64,000 nucleotides of DNA from NCBI RefSeq assembly GCF_900112375.1, contig NZ_FOLS01000004.1, forward strand, positions 124,001 through 188,000, in the 5' to 3' direction. Numbering within the stretch: position 1 is the first letter of the stretch; each line of letters opens with the position of its first letter. This document shows positions 7,455 to 19,356 of the stretch, piece by piece. Made by a program: the position numbers and the translations under genes. The notes beneath the pieces were generated by a model, which was given only the letters and a program-made list of their open reading frames with translations, ran no database searches and had not been told where the DNA came from. This stretch comes from Pseudomonas citronellolis. Lineage in GTDB: Bacteria > Pseudomonadota > Gammaproteobacteria > Pseudomonadales > Pseudomonadaceae.

Positions 7455-8932
7455 CACTCGCCCGCTTCCAGATGTGCATCGACGGCCAATGGCTCGATGC
7501 GCTTTCCGGCAAGACCTTCGAAAGCCTCGACCCGTCCAGCGCGCAGCCCTGGGCGCTGCTGCCCGATGCCGCCGAGGAAGACGTCGAGCGCGCCGTGCAG
7601 GCCGCGCAGAAGGCCTTCGACGATCCGGCCTGGCGCAAGCTCAGCGCCACCGCCCGCGGCAAGCTGCTGCGCCGCCTGGGCGACCTGATCGCCGAGAACA
7701 GGGAGCACCTGGCCCAGCTGGAAAGCCGCGACAACGGCAAGCTGATCCGCGAGACCCGCGGCCAGGTCGGCTACCTGCCGGAGTTCTTCCACTACACCGC
7801 GGGCCTGGCCGACAAGCTCGAAGGCGGCACCCTGCCGATCGACAAGCCGGACATGTTCGCCTACACCGTGCACGAGCCGCTGGGCGTGGTGGCCGGGATC
7901 ATCCCCTGGAACAGCCCGCTGTACCTCACCGCGATCAAGCTGGCCCCAGCCCTGGCCGCCGGCAACACCATCGTGCTCAAGCCCTCGGAACACGCCTCGG
8001 CGACCATCCTCGAGCTGGCCCGCCTGGCCCTGGAAGCCGGCTTCCCGGCCGGCGTAGTCAACGTGGTCACCGGCTTCGGCCCGAGCACCGGCGCGGCCCT
8101 GACGCGCCACCCGCTGGTGCGCAAGATCGCCTTCACCGGCGGCGCCGCCACCGCCCGCCACGTGGTGCGCAGCAGCGCGGAGAACTTCGCCAAGCTGTCC
8201 CTGGAGCTGGGCGGCAAGTCGCCGAACATCATCTTCGCCGACGCCGACCTGGACAGCGCCATCAACGGCGTGGTGGCCGGCATCTACGCCGCCACCGGGC
8301 AGAGCTGCGTGGCCGGCTCGCGCCTGCTGGTGCAGCGCGAAATCTACGACGAATTCGTCGCCCGCCTGATCGCACGCGCCCAGCGCATCCGCATCGGCAA
8401 CCCGCAGGAAGACGCCAGCGAGATGGGCCCCATGGCCACCGCGCAGCAACTGGCGGTGGTCGAAGGCCTGGTGGCCGCGGCCAAGGCCGAGGGCGCGCGC
8501 CTGCTGATGGGCGGCAAGCGCCCCGAGGGCCAGGGCGAAGGCTGGTACTACGAGCCGACGCTGTTCGCCTGCGACAGCCACTCCATGCGCATCATGCAGG
8601 AGGAAGTGTTCGGCCCGGTGGCCTCGGTCATCCCCTTCGACGACGAGGCCGAGGCGCTGGCCCTGGCCAACGACTCGCAGTACGGCCTGGCCGCCGGCAT
8701 CTGGACCCGCGACCTGGGCCGCGCCCACCGCCTGGCGCGCGACGTGCGCTCGGGGATCATCTGGGTCAACACCTACCGCGCGGTCTCGGCCATGGCGCCG
8801 ATCGGCGGCTTCCACCAGAGCGGCTACGGCCGCGAGAGCGGCATCGACTCGGTGCTGGCCTACACCGAACTTAAGACGGTGTGGATCAACCTCTCGCAGG
8901 CGCCCATGCCCGACCCCTTCGTGATGCGTTGA
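7451..8932 (+). CDS. Aldehyde dehydrogenase (candidate TgnC-like role)
   Basis: A 493-residue NAD(P)-dependent aldehyde dehydrogenase. Catalytic residues are N154 in 'IPWNSP', E252 in 'SLELGGKS' and C286 in 'GQSCVAGSR'. It overlaps the hydrolase stop by 4 nt, so translation is probably coupled. It is clearly distinct from the GabD at 2406 (different flanks around both active-site motifs). By analogy with trigonelline and pyridine degradation it may oxidise the semialdehyde or hydroxylactone formed after oxidative ring opening to the matching acid. Betaine-aldehyde or hydroxymuconic-semialdehyde type substrates cannot be excluded from sequence alone. Confidence 0.88.
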   Translation: MTLARFQMCIDGQWLDALSGKTFESLDPSSAQPWALLPDAAEEDVERAVQAAQKAFDDPAWRKLSATARGKLLRRLGDLIAENREHLAQLESRDNGKLIRETRGQVGYLPEFFHYTAGLADKLEGGTLPIDKPDMFAYTVHEPLGVVAGIIPWNSPLYLTAIKLAPALAAGNTIVLKPSEHASATILELARLALEAGFPAGVVNVVTGFGPSTGAALTRHPLVRKIAFTGGAATARHVVRSSAENFAKLSLELGGKSPNIIFADADLDSAINGVVAGIYAATGQSCVAGSRLLVQREIYDEFVARLIARAQRIRIGNPQEDASEMGPMATAQQLAVVEGLVAAAKAEGARLLMGGKRPEGQGEGWYYEPTLFACDSHSMRIMQEEVFGPVASVIPFDDEAEALALANDSQYGLAAGIWTRDLGRAHRLARDVRSGIIWVNTYRAVSAMAPIGGFHQSGYGRESGIDSVLAYTELKTVWINLSQAPMPDPFVMR

Positions 8933-8942
8933 GGAACAGACC

Positions 8943-9428
8943 ATGATCGAACCCGGAATCTACAAGGAAGTCATGGGCTCCTTCCCCTCGGGGGTGACCG
9001 TGGTCACCACCCTGGACGCCGAGGGCGGCATCGTCGGCATCACCGCCAGCGCCTTCAGCGCACTGTCCATCGAGCCGGCGCTGGTGCTGTTCTGCCCCAA
9101 CTACGCCTCGGACACCTACCCGATCCTGCGCGACAGCAAGCAGTTCGCCATCCACTTGCTGTGCGCCGACCAGCAGGCCGAGGCCTACGCCTTCGCCGGT
9201 AAAGGCAAGGACAAGGCCAAGGGCATCGACTGGCACCTGAGCGAGCTGGGCAACCCGCTGCTGGCCAAGGCCACGGCGATCATCGAGTGCGAGCTGTGGC
9301 GCGAGTACGACGGCGGCGACCACGCGATCATCGTCGGCGCGGTGAAGAACCTGATCCTGCCTGAAAAGGCGGTGACGCCCATGGTCTACCACCGCGGCAA
9401 GCTCGGCGCCCTGCCGCAGCTGGCCTGA
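8943..9428 (+). CDS. Flavin reductase (reductase component of a two-component monooxygenase), copy 1
   Basis: A 161-residue protein of the flavin reductase-like FMN-binding family (HpaC/RutF type). Recognisable blocks are 'MGSFPSGVTVVTT', 'GITASAFSALS' and 'ALVLFCPNY' (FMN-binding part), and 'GDHAIIVGAVKNL' near the end. It uses NAD(P)H to reduce FMN or FAD for a partner oxygenase, here most likely the luciferase-like monooxygenase at 23095. A second copy at 19922 has the same length and matches at about three quarters of positions without gaps. It starts 10 bp after the aldehyde dehydrogenase stop. After it the operon is interrupted by about 190 bp carrying two palindromic repeats. Confidence 0.9.
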   Translation: MIEPGIYKEVMGSFPSGVTVVTTLDAEGGIVGITASAFSALSIEPALVLFCPNYASDTYPILRDSKQFAIHLLCADQQAEAYAFAGKGKDKAKGIDWHLSELGNPLLAKATAIIECELWREYDGGDHAIIVGAVKNLILPEKAVTPMVYHRGKLGALPQLA

Positions 9429-9440
9429 TCGTCCCGTCCT

Positions 9441-9471
9441 CGTGGGGGCGAGCCTGCTCGCTCCTACAGGT
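9441..9471. repeat. REP-like palindrome
   Basis: A GGGGGCGAGC/GCTCGCTCC palindrome ending in TACAG, a divergent copy of the 'GTAGGAGCGAGC' REP family seen in many gaps of this window. It lies between the flavin reductase and carboxymuconolactone decarboxylase-like genes. Confidence 0.7.
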
Positions 9472-9487
9472 ACAGGAGAAACACTGA

Positions 9488-9561
9488 CGTAGGATGGCGT
9501 TGAGCGAAGCGATACCCATCACCACGGCCGCATGGGTTTCGCAAGCTCAACCCATCCTACG
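9488..9561. repeat. 74-bp palindromic element (CGTAGGATGG family), copy 1
   Basis: A long inverted repeat beginning CGTAGGATGG and ending CCATCCTACG, with inner arms GTTGAGCGAAGCGATACCCAT and ATGGGTTTCGCAAGCTCAAC-like sequence. Related copies are at 36403, 53258 and 58002. It would form a long hairpin in the transcript between gene 4 and gene 5 of the catabolic operon. Confidence 0.8.
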
Positions 9562-9619
9562 AGAAGCACCTCGGAGCAGCCGGCAGACAGTTGCTCCTAC
9601 ATGAAAGCAGGAGCATGCG

Positions 9620-10009
9620 ATGAGCAACGAGAAGTACGACAAGGGCCTGGCGATCCGTACCCAGGTGCTGGGCGAGGCCTACGTGAACAAGTCGCTGGCC
9701 GCGGCCGACGACTTCGGCAAGCCGCTGCAGGAGCTGGTCACCGAGTACTGCTGGGGCCACGTCTGGGGCCGCGAGGGTTTGTCGCTGAAAGAACGCAGCA
9801 TGATAAACTTGGCGATGATTTCGGCCCTCAACCGGCCGCACGAACTGAAGCTGCACATCCGCGGCGCCCTGCGCAACGGGCTCAGCCGCGAGCAGATCCG
9901 CGAAATCCTGCTCCAGGTCGGCATCTATTGCGGCATCCCGGCGGCGGTCGACAGCTTCCGCCTGGCCCGCGAGGCCTTCGCCGAGGCCGATGCCGAGACC
10001 CAGGGCTAG
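9620..10009 (+). CDS. Carboxymuconolactone decarboxylase family protein
   Basis: A 129-residue protein of the CMD/AhpD-like family: 'EYCWGHVWGREGLSLKERS', 'INLAMISALNRPHELKLH' and 'GIYCGIPAAVDSFRLA' follow the family pattern. Members include the protocatechuate-pathway 4-carboxymuconolactone decarboxylase and many unassigned small proteins. AGGAG lies 7 nt before the ATG. No other protocatechuate genes are present, so PcaC itself is unlikely. A decarboxylation or isomerisation step on the ring-opened intermediate would suit the context. Succinate semialdehyde formation from a C5/C6 acid needs loss of CO2, which makes it a candidate for that step; this is inference. Confidence 0.85.
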   Translation: MSNEKYDKGLAIRTQVLGEAYVNKSLAAADDFGKPLQELVTEYCWGHVWGREGLSLKERSMINLAMISALNRPHELKLHIRGALRNGLSREQIREILLQVGIYCGIPAAVDSFRLAREAFAEADAETQG

Positions 10010-10050
10010 GCCGCTTCACCCTACGGACAGCCATTACCAGAGCGGACCAC

Positions 10051-11371
<1,321 letters not shown>

Positions 11372-11596
11372 TTGCGCTTTCTGCTTTTCGTAGGAGCGAG
11401 CTTGCTCGCGAACGGTGCCACCCGGTGACTACGGTGTTTTTGGTTGACTCCGCTCCCTCTCCCTAACCCTCTCCCTGAAGGGAGAGGGCTGGGGAGAGGG
11501 GACGAGGTTCACCCCAAACACCAGTGCTGCCGGGGAATGCCGGTTCGCGAGCAAGAACTAGGCGTCCCCCTCGCTCCTACGAAAAGCACTGCAGCC
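11372..11596. repeat. Gap filled with REP-like and GAGAGGG repeats
   Basis: Three repeat types occupy this gap: a GTAGGAGCGAGCTTGCTCGCGAAC REP (about 11389-11415), a 48-bp CCCTCTCCCTGAAGGGAGAGGG element with flanks (11453-11500), and a decayed inverted REP (about 11545-11580). No coding sequence seen. Both flanking genes point into the gap, so the palindromes may serve as bidirectional transcript ends. Confidence 0.7.
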
Positions 11597-11890
11597 TCAG
11601 GGCTCGACGCCCTCGACAATGATCACCTCCGCCCTCGCCGCCCCCTGCCGCTGCGCCCAGGCCTCCTGGTACTCCTTCGACCGATAGCACGCCACCGCCT
11701 GCTCATAGGAATCGAACTCGATCACCACGCTGCGCTGCGGCGTCAGGCGGCCTTCCAGGGCTTCGGAGCGGCCGCCGCGGGCGAGGATGCGGCCGCCGTA
11801 CAGGGCGAAGGCCGCTGGCGCGCGGCGGGTGTATTGGCTGTACTGCTCGGGGTCTGTGACGTCCACGTGGGCGATCCAGTAGGCCTTCAT
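11597..11890 (-). CDS. DUF1330 family protein
   Basis: A 97-residue protein of the DUF1330 family (dimeric alpha-beta barrel-like): '[20 protein letters not shown]', '[10 protein letters not shown]' and '[20 protein letters not shown]' are typical family blocks. No defined reaction is known for the family; the fold suggests binding of a small metabolite or a non-cofactor isomerase/lactonase. It is transcribed divergently from ribBX, and operator site 2 (11924-11935) lies in the 77-bp gap between them, so it is probably a member of the GntR regulon. Confidence 0.85.
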   Translation of the reverse strand: MKAYWIAHVDVTDPEQYSQYTRRAPAAFALYGGRILARGGRSEALEGRLTPQRSVVIEFDSYEQAVACYRSKEYQEAWAQRQGAARAEVIIVEGVEP

Positions 11891-11923
11891 GGCAACCTCT
11901 TGGCGATGGATATTTTGTGTATG

Positions 11924-11935
11924 ATGGTATACCAG
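11924..11935. promoter_or_regulatory. Operator site 2 of the proposed GntR regulon
   Basis: ATGGTATACCAG, one mismatch from a perfect palindrome. It sits in the divergent promoter gap, 33 bp from each start codon (DUF1330 at 11890 and ribBX at 11968). Confidence 0.7.
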
Positions 11936-11967
11936 AATTTTCTGACTGCCACACCCCGGAGCCGGTC

Positions 11968-13098
<1,131 letters not shown>

Positions 13099-13270
13099 CC
13101 ACCGGTCGGCCGATACTGGCCGCCGGCCAGCTTGCCGGCGCCCGGACATGTGGATAAAGGCTAGAAAAATCAGTCGATTGCCGTCATCTGGCGGCAGCCG
13201 AAAAGCCGCCAGGGACGGCGCCAAGCGGCAATCCACGGGGCCTGGAACGGGGAGGAGACTTGCAGAAAGT

Positions 13271-13282
13271 TTGGAATACCAT
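13271..13282. promoter_or_regulatory. Operator site 3 of the proposed GntR regulon
   Basis: On the minus strand this reads ATGGTATTCCAA, inside an 18-bp block CATATTATGGTATTCCAA that is identical to site 4 at 19668-19685. It lies about 170 bp upstream of the ABC binding-protein gene. One half-site differs from the perfect palindrome. Confidence 0.65.
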
Positions 13283-13422
13283 AATATGACATTCCGTAGG
13301 CCGACGATTGTCTCGGCGCCCCCGAACACGGGACAGCCTGAACAACGCTCCGGACAAGGCCGACCCTGACAGGCCCAGATGGCCACTGCTCCTGATGGGC
13401 AGGCACAGACCGCCTGCCCGCG

Positions 13423-13440
13423 CACAAACACAACAACGAG
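13423..13440 (+). promoter_or_regulatory. Possible Hfq/Crc catabolite-repression site before the ABC binding-protein gene
   Basis: The A-rich stretch CACAAACACAACAACGAG overlaps the ribosome binding region and fits the A-R-N repeat pattern bound by Hfq with Crc in Pseudomonas. Such sites repress translation of uptake and catabolic genes when preferred carbon sources are present. Confidence 0.45.
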
Positions 13441-13449
13441 GGCATGTAC

Positions 13450-14475
13450 ATGGTGTTCAAGAAACGTGCAGTCGCGGCGACTCTCGCCGCCATCCTGGGC
13501 CTGGCCGGCACCGCCGCCAGCGCCGCCGACGCGATCAGCTTCGTCAGCTGGGGCGGCACCACCCAGGACGCCCAGAAGCAGGCCTGGGCCGAGCCCTTCA
13601 GCCAGGCCAGCGGCGTCCGCGTGGTGCAGGACGGCCCCACCGACTACGGCAAGCTCAAGGCTATGGTCGAAAGCGGCAACGTGCAGTGGGACGTGGTGGA
13701 CGTGGAGGCGGACTTCGCCCTGCGCGCCGCCGCCGAAGGCCTGCTGGAGCCGCTGGACTTCAACGTGGTCAAGCGCGACCGCATCGACCCGCGCTTCGTC
13801 TCCGACCACGGCGTCGGCTCCTTCTACTTCTCCTTCGTGCTCGGCTACAACCAGGGCAAGGTCGGCGGCAACGCCCCGCAGGACTGGAGCGCGCTGTTCG
13901 ACACCAAGACCTACCCGGGCAAGCGCGCCCTGTACAAATGGCCGAGCCCCGGCGTGCTGGAACTGGCCCTGCTGGCCGACGGCGTGCCCGCCGACAAGCT
14001 CTACCCGCTGGACCTGGACCGCGCCTTCAAGAAGCTCGACAGCATCAAGAAGGACATCGTCTGGTGGGGCGGCGGCGCCCAGTCCCAGCAACTGCTGGCC
14101 TCCGGCGAGGCGACCATGGGGCAGTTCTGGAACGGCCGCATCTACGCCCTGCAACAGGACGGCGCGCCGGTGGGCGTGAGCTGGAAGCAGAACCTGGTCA
14201 TGGCCGACTTCCTCGTCGTGCCCAAGGGCTCGAAGAACAAGGACGCGGCCATGAAGTTCCTCGCCGAGGCCTCCAGCGCCAAGGGCCAGGCCGACTTCGC
14301 CAACCTCACCGCCTACGCCCCGGTGAACCTCGACAGCGTCGGCCAGCTCAAGGGCGACCTCGCCCCCAACCTGCCGACCGCCTACGCTAAGGATCAGATC
14401 ACCCTCGACTACGCGTACTGGGCCAAGAACGGCCCGGCCATCGCGGCACGGTGGAACGAATGGCTGGTCAAGTGA
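13450..14475 (+). CDS. ABC transporter substrate-binding protein, spermidine/putrescine (PotD/PotF) type
   Basis: A 341-residue periplasmic binding protein. A signal peptide (about 1-26, ending 'GTAASA'|'AD') precedes a mature protein with the PotD-like opening 'ISFVSWGGTTQDAQKQAW' and later 'WDVVDVEADFALRAAAEGLL' and 'YKWPSPGVLELALLADG'. I prefer the ATG at 13450 over 13444 because GAGG lies 8 nt before it and only 2 nt before the other. First gene of a four-gene importer operon (binding protein, two permeases, ATPase). The family takes up polyamines and other small cations; given the regulon, the ligand is more likely a quaternary or N-heterocyclic compound, which is inference. Confidence 0.88.
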   Translation: MVFKKRAVAATLAAILGLAGTAASAADAISFVSWGGTTQDAQKQAWAEPFSQASGVRVVQDGPTDYGKLKAMVESGNVQWDVVDVEADFALRAAAEGLLEPLDFNVVKRDRIDPRFVSDHGVGSFYFSFVLGYNQGKVGGNAPQDWSALFDTKTYPGKRALYKWPSPGVLELALLADGVPADKLYPLDLDRAFKKLDSIKKDIVWWGGGAQSQQLLASGEATMGQFWNGRIYALQQDGAPVGVSWKQNLVMADFLVVPKGSKNKDAAMKFLAEASSAKGQADFANLTAYAPVNLDSVGQLKGDLAPNLPTAYAKDQITLDYAYWAKNGPAIAARWNEWLVK

Positions 14476-14558
14476 AAATGACGGCCGTTCCCCACGGCCG
14501 CTCCACTCCCGTCGACGGCGCCGCGCGCGCCGCCGACGCGGTGCAAACGAGGTCGCCG

Positions 14559-15407
14559 ATGAAGCCGCAAGGCGTGTCGCCCTGGCGCGGTTCGGCCAAG
14601 CTGCTGCCGGCTCTGCTGTTCCTCGGCCTGTTCTTCCTCGCCCCGCTGGTGGGGCTGCTGCTGCGCGGCGTGCTCGAGCCCACCCCGGGCCTGGACAACT
14701 ACGCCCAGCTGTTCGCCAACTCGGCCTACACCCGGGTGCTGTTCAACACCTTCGCGGTCGGCGCGCTGGTCACCCTGATCAGCCTGCTGCTGGGCTTCCC
14801 CCTGGCCTGGGCGATCACCCTGGTGCCACGCGGCTGGGGCCGCTGGCTGCTGAACATCGTGCTGCTGTCGATGTGGACCAGCCTGCTCGCCCGCACCTAC
14901 TCCTGGCTGGTGCTGCTGCAGGCCTCGGGGGTGATCAACAAGGTGCTGATGGCCCTGGGCATCATCGACCAGCCGCTGGAACTGGTGCACAACCTCACCG
15001 GCGTGGTGATCGGCATGAGCTACATCATGATCCCGTTCATCGTCCTGCCGCTGCAGGCGACCATGGCGGCCATCGACCCCATGGTGCTGCAGGCCGGCTC
15101 GATCTGCGGCGCCAGCCCCTGGAGCAACTTCTTCAAGGTGTTCCTGCCGCTGTGCCGGCCGGGGCTGTTCTCCGGCGGGCTGATGGTGTTCGTCATGTCC
15201 CTGGGCTACTACGTGACCCCGGCGCTACTGGGCGGCGCACAGAACATGATGCTGCCGGAATTCATCGTCCAGCAGGTGCAGTCCTTCCTCAACTGGGGCC
15301 TGGCCAGCGCCGCCGCGGCGTTGCTGATCCTGATCACCCTGGTGCTGTTCTACGTCTACCTGAAAGTGCAGCCGGAATCCCCGGTCGGCGCCAGTAACGC
15401 GAGGTAA
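14559..15407 (+). CDS. ABC transporter permease (PotB/PotH type)
   Basis: A 282-residue inner-membrane permease with about six predicted helices ('LLPALLFLGLFFLAPLVGLLL', 'LVTLISLLLGFPLAWAITLV', 'LLILITLVLFYVYL' among them) and the coupling EAA-like loop around 'QAGSICGASPWSNFFKVFLPL'. The ATG at 14559 has GAGG 6 nt upstream and gives a normal family N-terminus; an earlier ATG at 14478 would add 27 residues of low-complexity sequence and has no clear ribosome site. It pairs with the next permease to form the channel of the polyamine-type importer. Confidence 0.87.
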   Translation: MKPQGVSPWRGSAKLLPALLFLGLFFLAPLVGLLLRGVLEPTPGLDNYAQLFANSAYTRVLFNTFAVGALVTLISLLLGFPLAWAITLVPRGWGRWLLNIVLLSMWTSLLARTYSWLVLLQASGVINKVLMALGIIDQPLELVHNLTGVVIGMSYIMIPFIVLPLQATMAAIDPMVLQAGSICGASPWSNFFKVFLPLCRPGLFSGGLMVFVMSLGYYVTPALLGGAQNMMLPEFIVQQVQSFLNWGLASAAAALLILITLVLFYVYLKVQPESPVGASNAR

Positions 15408-15413
15408 GCCGCC

Positions 15414-16223
15414 ATGCTGCTCTCCCCCAATGCCATGGGCCCGCGCCTGCGCGGCGGGCTGTACCTCACCACCGGCCTGATCGCCGCCTTCCTGCTGCTG
15501 CCGATCGTGTTCATCGTGCTGCTGTCGTTCGGCTCCTCGCAGTGGCTGGTGTTCCCGCCGCCGGGCTGGACGCTGAAGTGGTATGTCCAGTTCTTCGCCA
15601 ACCCCGAGTGGATGGACGCGGCCCTGGCCAGCCTCAAGGTCGCGGTGCTGACCACCATCTGCGCGGTGGCCCTGGGCCTGCCCACCGCCTTCGCCCTGGT
15701 GCGCGGCAAATTCCCCGGCCGCGAGCTGCTCTACGGCCTGTTCACCCTGCCGATGATCGTGCCGCTGGTGATCATCGCCGTGGCGGTGTACGCGCTGTTC
15801 CTCAAGCTGGGCTACACCGGCACGCTGTTCGCCTTCGTGGTCAGCCACGTGATAGTCGCCCTGCCCTTCACCATCATCTCGATCATCAACTCGCTGAAGC
15901 TGTTCGACCAGTCCACCGAGGACGCCGCGGTGATCTGCGGCGCCTCGCGCCTGCAGGCGGTGTTCAAGGTGACCTTCCCGGCCATCCGCCCGGGCATGGT
16001 CGCCGGCGGCCTGTTCGCCTTCCTGGTGTCCTGGGACGAGGTGGTGCTCAGCGTGATGATGGCCAGCCCGACCCTGCAGACCCTGCCGGTGAAGATGTGG
16101 ACCACCCTGCGCCAGGACCTGACCCCGGTGATCGCCGTCGCCTCGACGCTGCTGATCGGCCTGTCGGTCCTGGTGATGCTCGCCGCCGCGCTGCTGCGCC
16201 GGCGCAATGAAGTCAGCGCCTGA
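15414..16223 (+). CDS. ABC transporter permease (PotC/PotI type)
   Basis: A 269-residue inner-membrane permease, again with about six helices ('TTGLIAAFLLLPIVFIVLLSF', 'VLTTICAVALGLPTAFALV', 'LPMIVPLVIIAVAVYALF'). The EAA loop is around 'DAAVICGASRLQAVFKVTFP'. It starts 6 bp after the first permease and is followed 17 bp later by the ATPase, so the four genes are one transcript. Second half of the heterodimeric channel. Confidence 0.9.
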   Translation: MLLSPNAMGPRLRGGLYLTTGLIAAFLLLPIVFIVLLSFGSSQWLVFPPPGWTLKWYVQFFANPEWMDAALASLKVAVLTTICAVALGLPTAFALVRGKFPGRELLYGLFTLPMIVPLVIIAVAVYALFLKLGYTGTLFAFVVSHVIVALPFTIISIINSLKLFDQSTEDAAVICGASRLQAVFKVTFPAIRPGMVAGGLFAFLVSWDEVVLSVMMASPTLQTLPVKMWTTLRQDLTPVIAVASTLLIGLSVLVMLAAALLRRRNEVSA

Positions 16224-16240
16224 GCGCGAGGAGTCAGACA

Positions 16241-17380
<1,140 letters not shown>

Positions 17381-17398
17381 CCCTTTGAAGTCCCTTGC

Positions 17399-17434
17399 GC
17401 CCCCGGCCGTTGTGGCGGCCGGGGGCTTTTTTTT
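17399..17434 (+). terminator. Terminator of the ABC transporter operon
   Basis: An 11-bp GC stem (GCCCCCGGCCG / CGGCCGGGGGC) is followed by eight T residues, 19 bp after the ATPase stop codon. Confidence 0.93.
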
Positions 17435-17465
17435 GCCTGCGCCCCCCACCCGCGCCACATTTCCC

Positions 17466-17815
17466 CGTAGGAGCGGACTCCGTCCGCGATAGCCGGAACC
17501 TCCGGCGCGCTTCGCGGATAAGATCTGCTCCTACGCCCCCCACCCACACCATTCCCTACGCGCAAAATCGCGGGCAGGGCCCGCTCCTACAGATTGCCGG
17601 GAGGCACTGCATTCCTCCCCCGTAGGAGCGGACCTTGTCCGCGATAGCCGAAACCACCGGCGCGCCTCGCGGATAAGATCCGCTCCTACGCTGCCCCACC
17701 CCCGCCATTCCCATGTAGGAGCGCGCCCTGCGCGCGAATCGCGGGCAGGGCCCGCTCCTACAGGCGAACCGCATGGCACGGCGTTTGTTCGCGAGCAAGC
17801 TCGCTCCTACGAAGG
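17466..17815. repeat. Cluster of REP palindromes
   Basis: About 350 bp built almost only of REP units: two paired elements of the form GTAGGAGCGGA..TCCGCGATAGCCG..CGCGGATAAGATCCGCTCCTAC (about 17466-17533 and 17624-17692), units of the form TCGCGGGCAGGGCCCGCTCC (about 17570-17590 and 17716-17762), and a GCGAGCAAGCTCGCTCC unit (about 17788-17812). It lies between two convergent terminators. No gene seen. Confidence 0.85.
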
Positions 17816-17893
17816 GCACCTCGGCGCAGTTACAGGTTGACGCCAAGTCTCCCGTCCATGCCTGCCCGCCAATCCCACGCCCTTTCCCACAGG

Positions 17894-17932
17894 CAAAAAA
17901 AGCCCCGCCAGAGCTGCTCTCAAGGCGGGGCG
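17894..17932 (-). terminator. Terminator of the NCS1 permease gene
   Basis: An 8-bp stem (GCCCCGCC at 17902-17909 with GGCGGGGC at 17924-17931); on the minus strand it is followed by seven T residues. It lies 18 bp past the permease stop codon. Confidence 0.88.
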
Positions 17933-17949
17933 GAGAGTGGAACGAGGAA

Positions 17950-19356
17950 TCAGTCGGCCAGGCCCAGACGACCCTGCTGCAGGCTTTCGCGGGCCTGGCC
18001 GCGGGTGGCCAGGCAGTAGTACAGCGGGCAGGTCACCAGCAGGCCGGCCAGCCAGGACAGGTCGGCGCCTTCCAGGTAATTGGCGTAGGGCCCGACGTAG
18101 AGCGCGGTGTTGGCGAACGGCAGCTGCACCAGGATGCCGATGGCGTAGGCGATGATCGCGTGCGGGTTGAAGCGCCCGTAGATGCCGCCGTCGGCGCGGA
18201 AGATCGAGGCGATGTCGTAGCGCCCGCGCTTGACCAGGTAGAAGTCGATCAGGTTGATGCAGGCCCAGGGCACCAGGACCAGCAGCAGGGTGAGGATCAG
18301 CCCGATGAACTGCGAGATGAAGTTCGCCGAAGCGCTCAGCGCCACCAGGCAGCTACCGGCCAGCACCACCGAGGACAACGCCACGCGCAGGCGCACGCTG
18401 GGTGTCCAGGCGGCGGCGAAGGTCTGGATCGAGGTGACGATGGAAAGCACCGCGCCGTACAGGTTCAGCGCGTTGTGGCTGATGATGTTGAGCAGGAACA
18501 GCACCATCAGCGCCGGGCCGAACACGCCGGTGGCCTGCTTCACCGCGGCCATGGCCTCGGTGCCTTCGGGCGTGGCCAGCACCGCCACCGCGCCGAAGCT
18601 GAACGACAGGCTGGTGCCCAGCACCGCGCCGAAGAAGGTGGCGAAGAACGGCTTGGCGATGCCGACGCTGGCCGGCAGGTAGCGCGAGTAGTCCGAGGTG
18701 TAGGGCGAGAAGCTGACCTGCCAGATGATGCCCAGGCACAGGGTGGCGACGAAGCCGGAGAGGTTGAAGCCGCCACGGCTGAAGAAGTCCGCCGGCAGTT
18801 GCTGGCAGAAAATCCACACGAAGCCCACCAGCAGCGCGCCGCCCATCACCCAGGTGCCGATGCGGTTGAGGGTGTGGATGAAGCGGTAGCCGATCACGCC
18901 GATGGCGGTGGCGCCCAGGGCGCCGAGCAGGATGCCCGCCGGCAGCGGCACGGCCGGGGCGATGCTGTGGATGGATTCGCCGGCCAGGACGATGTTGGAG
19001 ATGAAGAAGCCCAGGTAGATCAGCGCGGTGAAGAATACGATCAGCAGCGCGCCGTAGCGGCCGAACTGGCCGCGGCTCTGCACCATCTGCGGAATGCCCA
19101 GCTGCGGCCCCTGGGCCGAGGCCAGGGCGATGCCGACGCCGCCGAGCATGTGCCCGAGGAAGATCGCCACCAGCCCCCAGAGCAGGTCCAGGTGGTAGAC
19201 CTGGACCACCATGGCGCCGGTCACCACCGGCAGCGGCGCGATATTGGTGCTGAACCACAGGGTGAACAGGTCGCGCGCACGGCCATGGCGCTCGGCCGGG
19301 GGCACGTAGTCGACGGTGTGGTTCTCGATGAGCGGGGTGGACTCGGTATGGGACAT
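17950..19356 (-). CDS. NCS1 family nucleobase/cation symporter (cytosine/allantoin permease type)
   Basis: A 468-residue inner-membrane transporter of the nucleobase:cation symporter-1 family with about twelve hydrophobic helices. Family marks are the hydrophilic N-terminus, 'LWFSTNIAPLPVVTGAMV' in helix 1 and 'YTSDYSRYLP' in the central part. Members carry cytosine, purines, thiamine, allantoin, hydantoins and related N-heterocycles with Na+ or H+. The start at 19356 ('MSHTESTPLIENHTVD') was chosen because the upstream extension is arginine/proline-rich and non-conserved. A control site (19674-19685) lies upstream, so it probably imports the substrate of the proposed N-heterocycle pathway. 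Confidence 0.9.
   Translation of the reverse strand: MSHTESTPLIENHTVDYVPPAERHGRARDLFTLWFSTNIAPLPVVTGAMVVQVYHLDLLWGLVAIFLGHMLGGVGIALASAQGPQLGIPQMVQSRGQFGRYGALLIVFFTALIYLGFFISNIVLAGESIHSIAPAVPLPAGILLGALGATAIGVIGYRFIHTLNRIGTWVMGGALLVGFVWIFCQQLPADFFSRGGFNLSGFVATLCLGIIWQVSFSPYTSDYSRYLPASVGIAKPFFATFFGAVLGTSLSFSFGAVAVLATPEGTEAMAAVKQATGVFGPALMVLFLLNIISHNALNLYGAVLSIVTSIQTFAAAWTPSVRLRVALSSVVLAGSCLVALSASANFISQFIGLILTLLLVLVPWACINLIDFYLVKRGRYDIASIFRADGGIYGRFNPHAIIAYAIGILVQLPFANTALYVGPYANYLEGADLSWLAGLLVTCPLYYCLATRGQARESLQQGRLGLAD

Larger units (their letters stand above)
13099..13449. other. Gap between ribBX and the ABC operon
   Basis: No gene seen. It holds a hairpin (arms 13188-13195 and 13205-13212, extended by GCCGTC/GACGGC at 13180-13219) without a T-tract, operator site 3 (13271-13282) and an A-rich leader just before the binding-protein gene. 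Confidence 0.55.

Noticed and set aside
9620..10009. pcaC (protocatechuate pathway)
   Set aside because: No other pca genes are near, and the context is a flavin-dependent N-compound pathway.
11891..11967. FMN riboswitch in front of ribBX
   Set aside because: The gap is only 77 bp, shared with a divergent gene, and far too short for an RFN element; it holds an operator instead.
17466..17815. CRISPR array
   Set aside because: The repeats are palindromic REP units of several subtypes with irregular spacing and no regular unique spacers; no cas genes are present.
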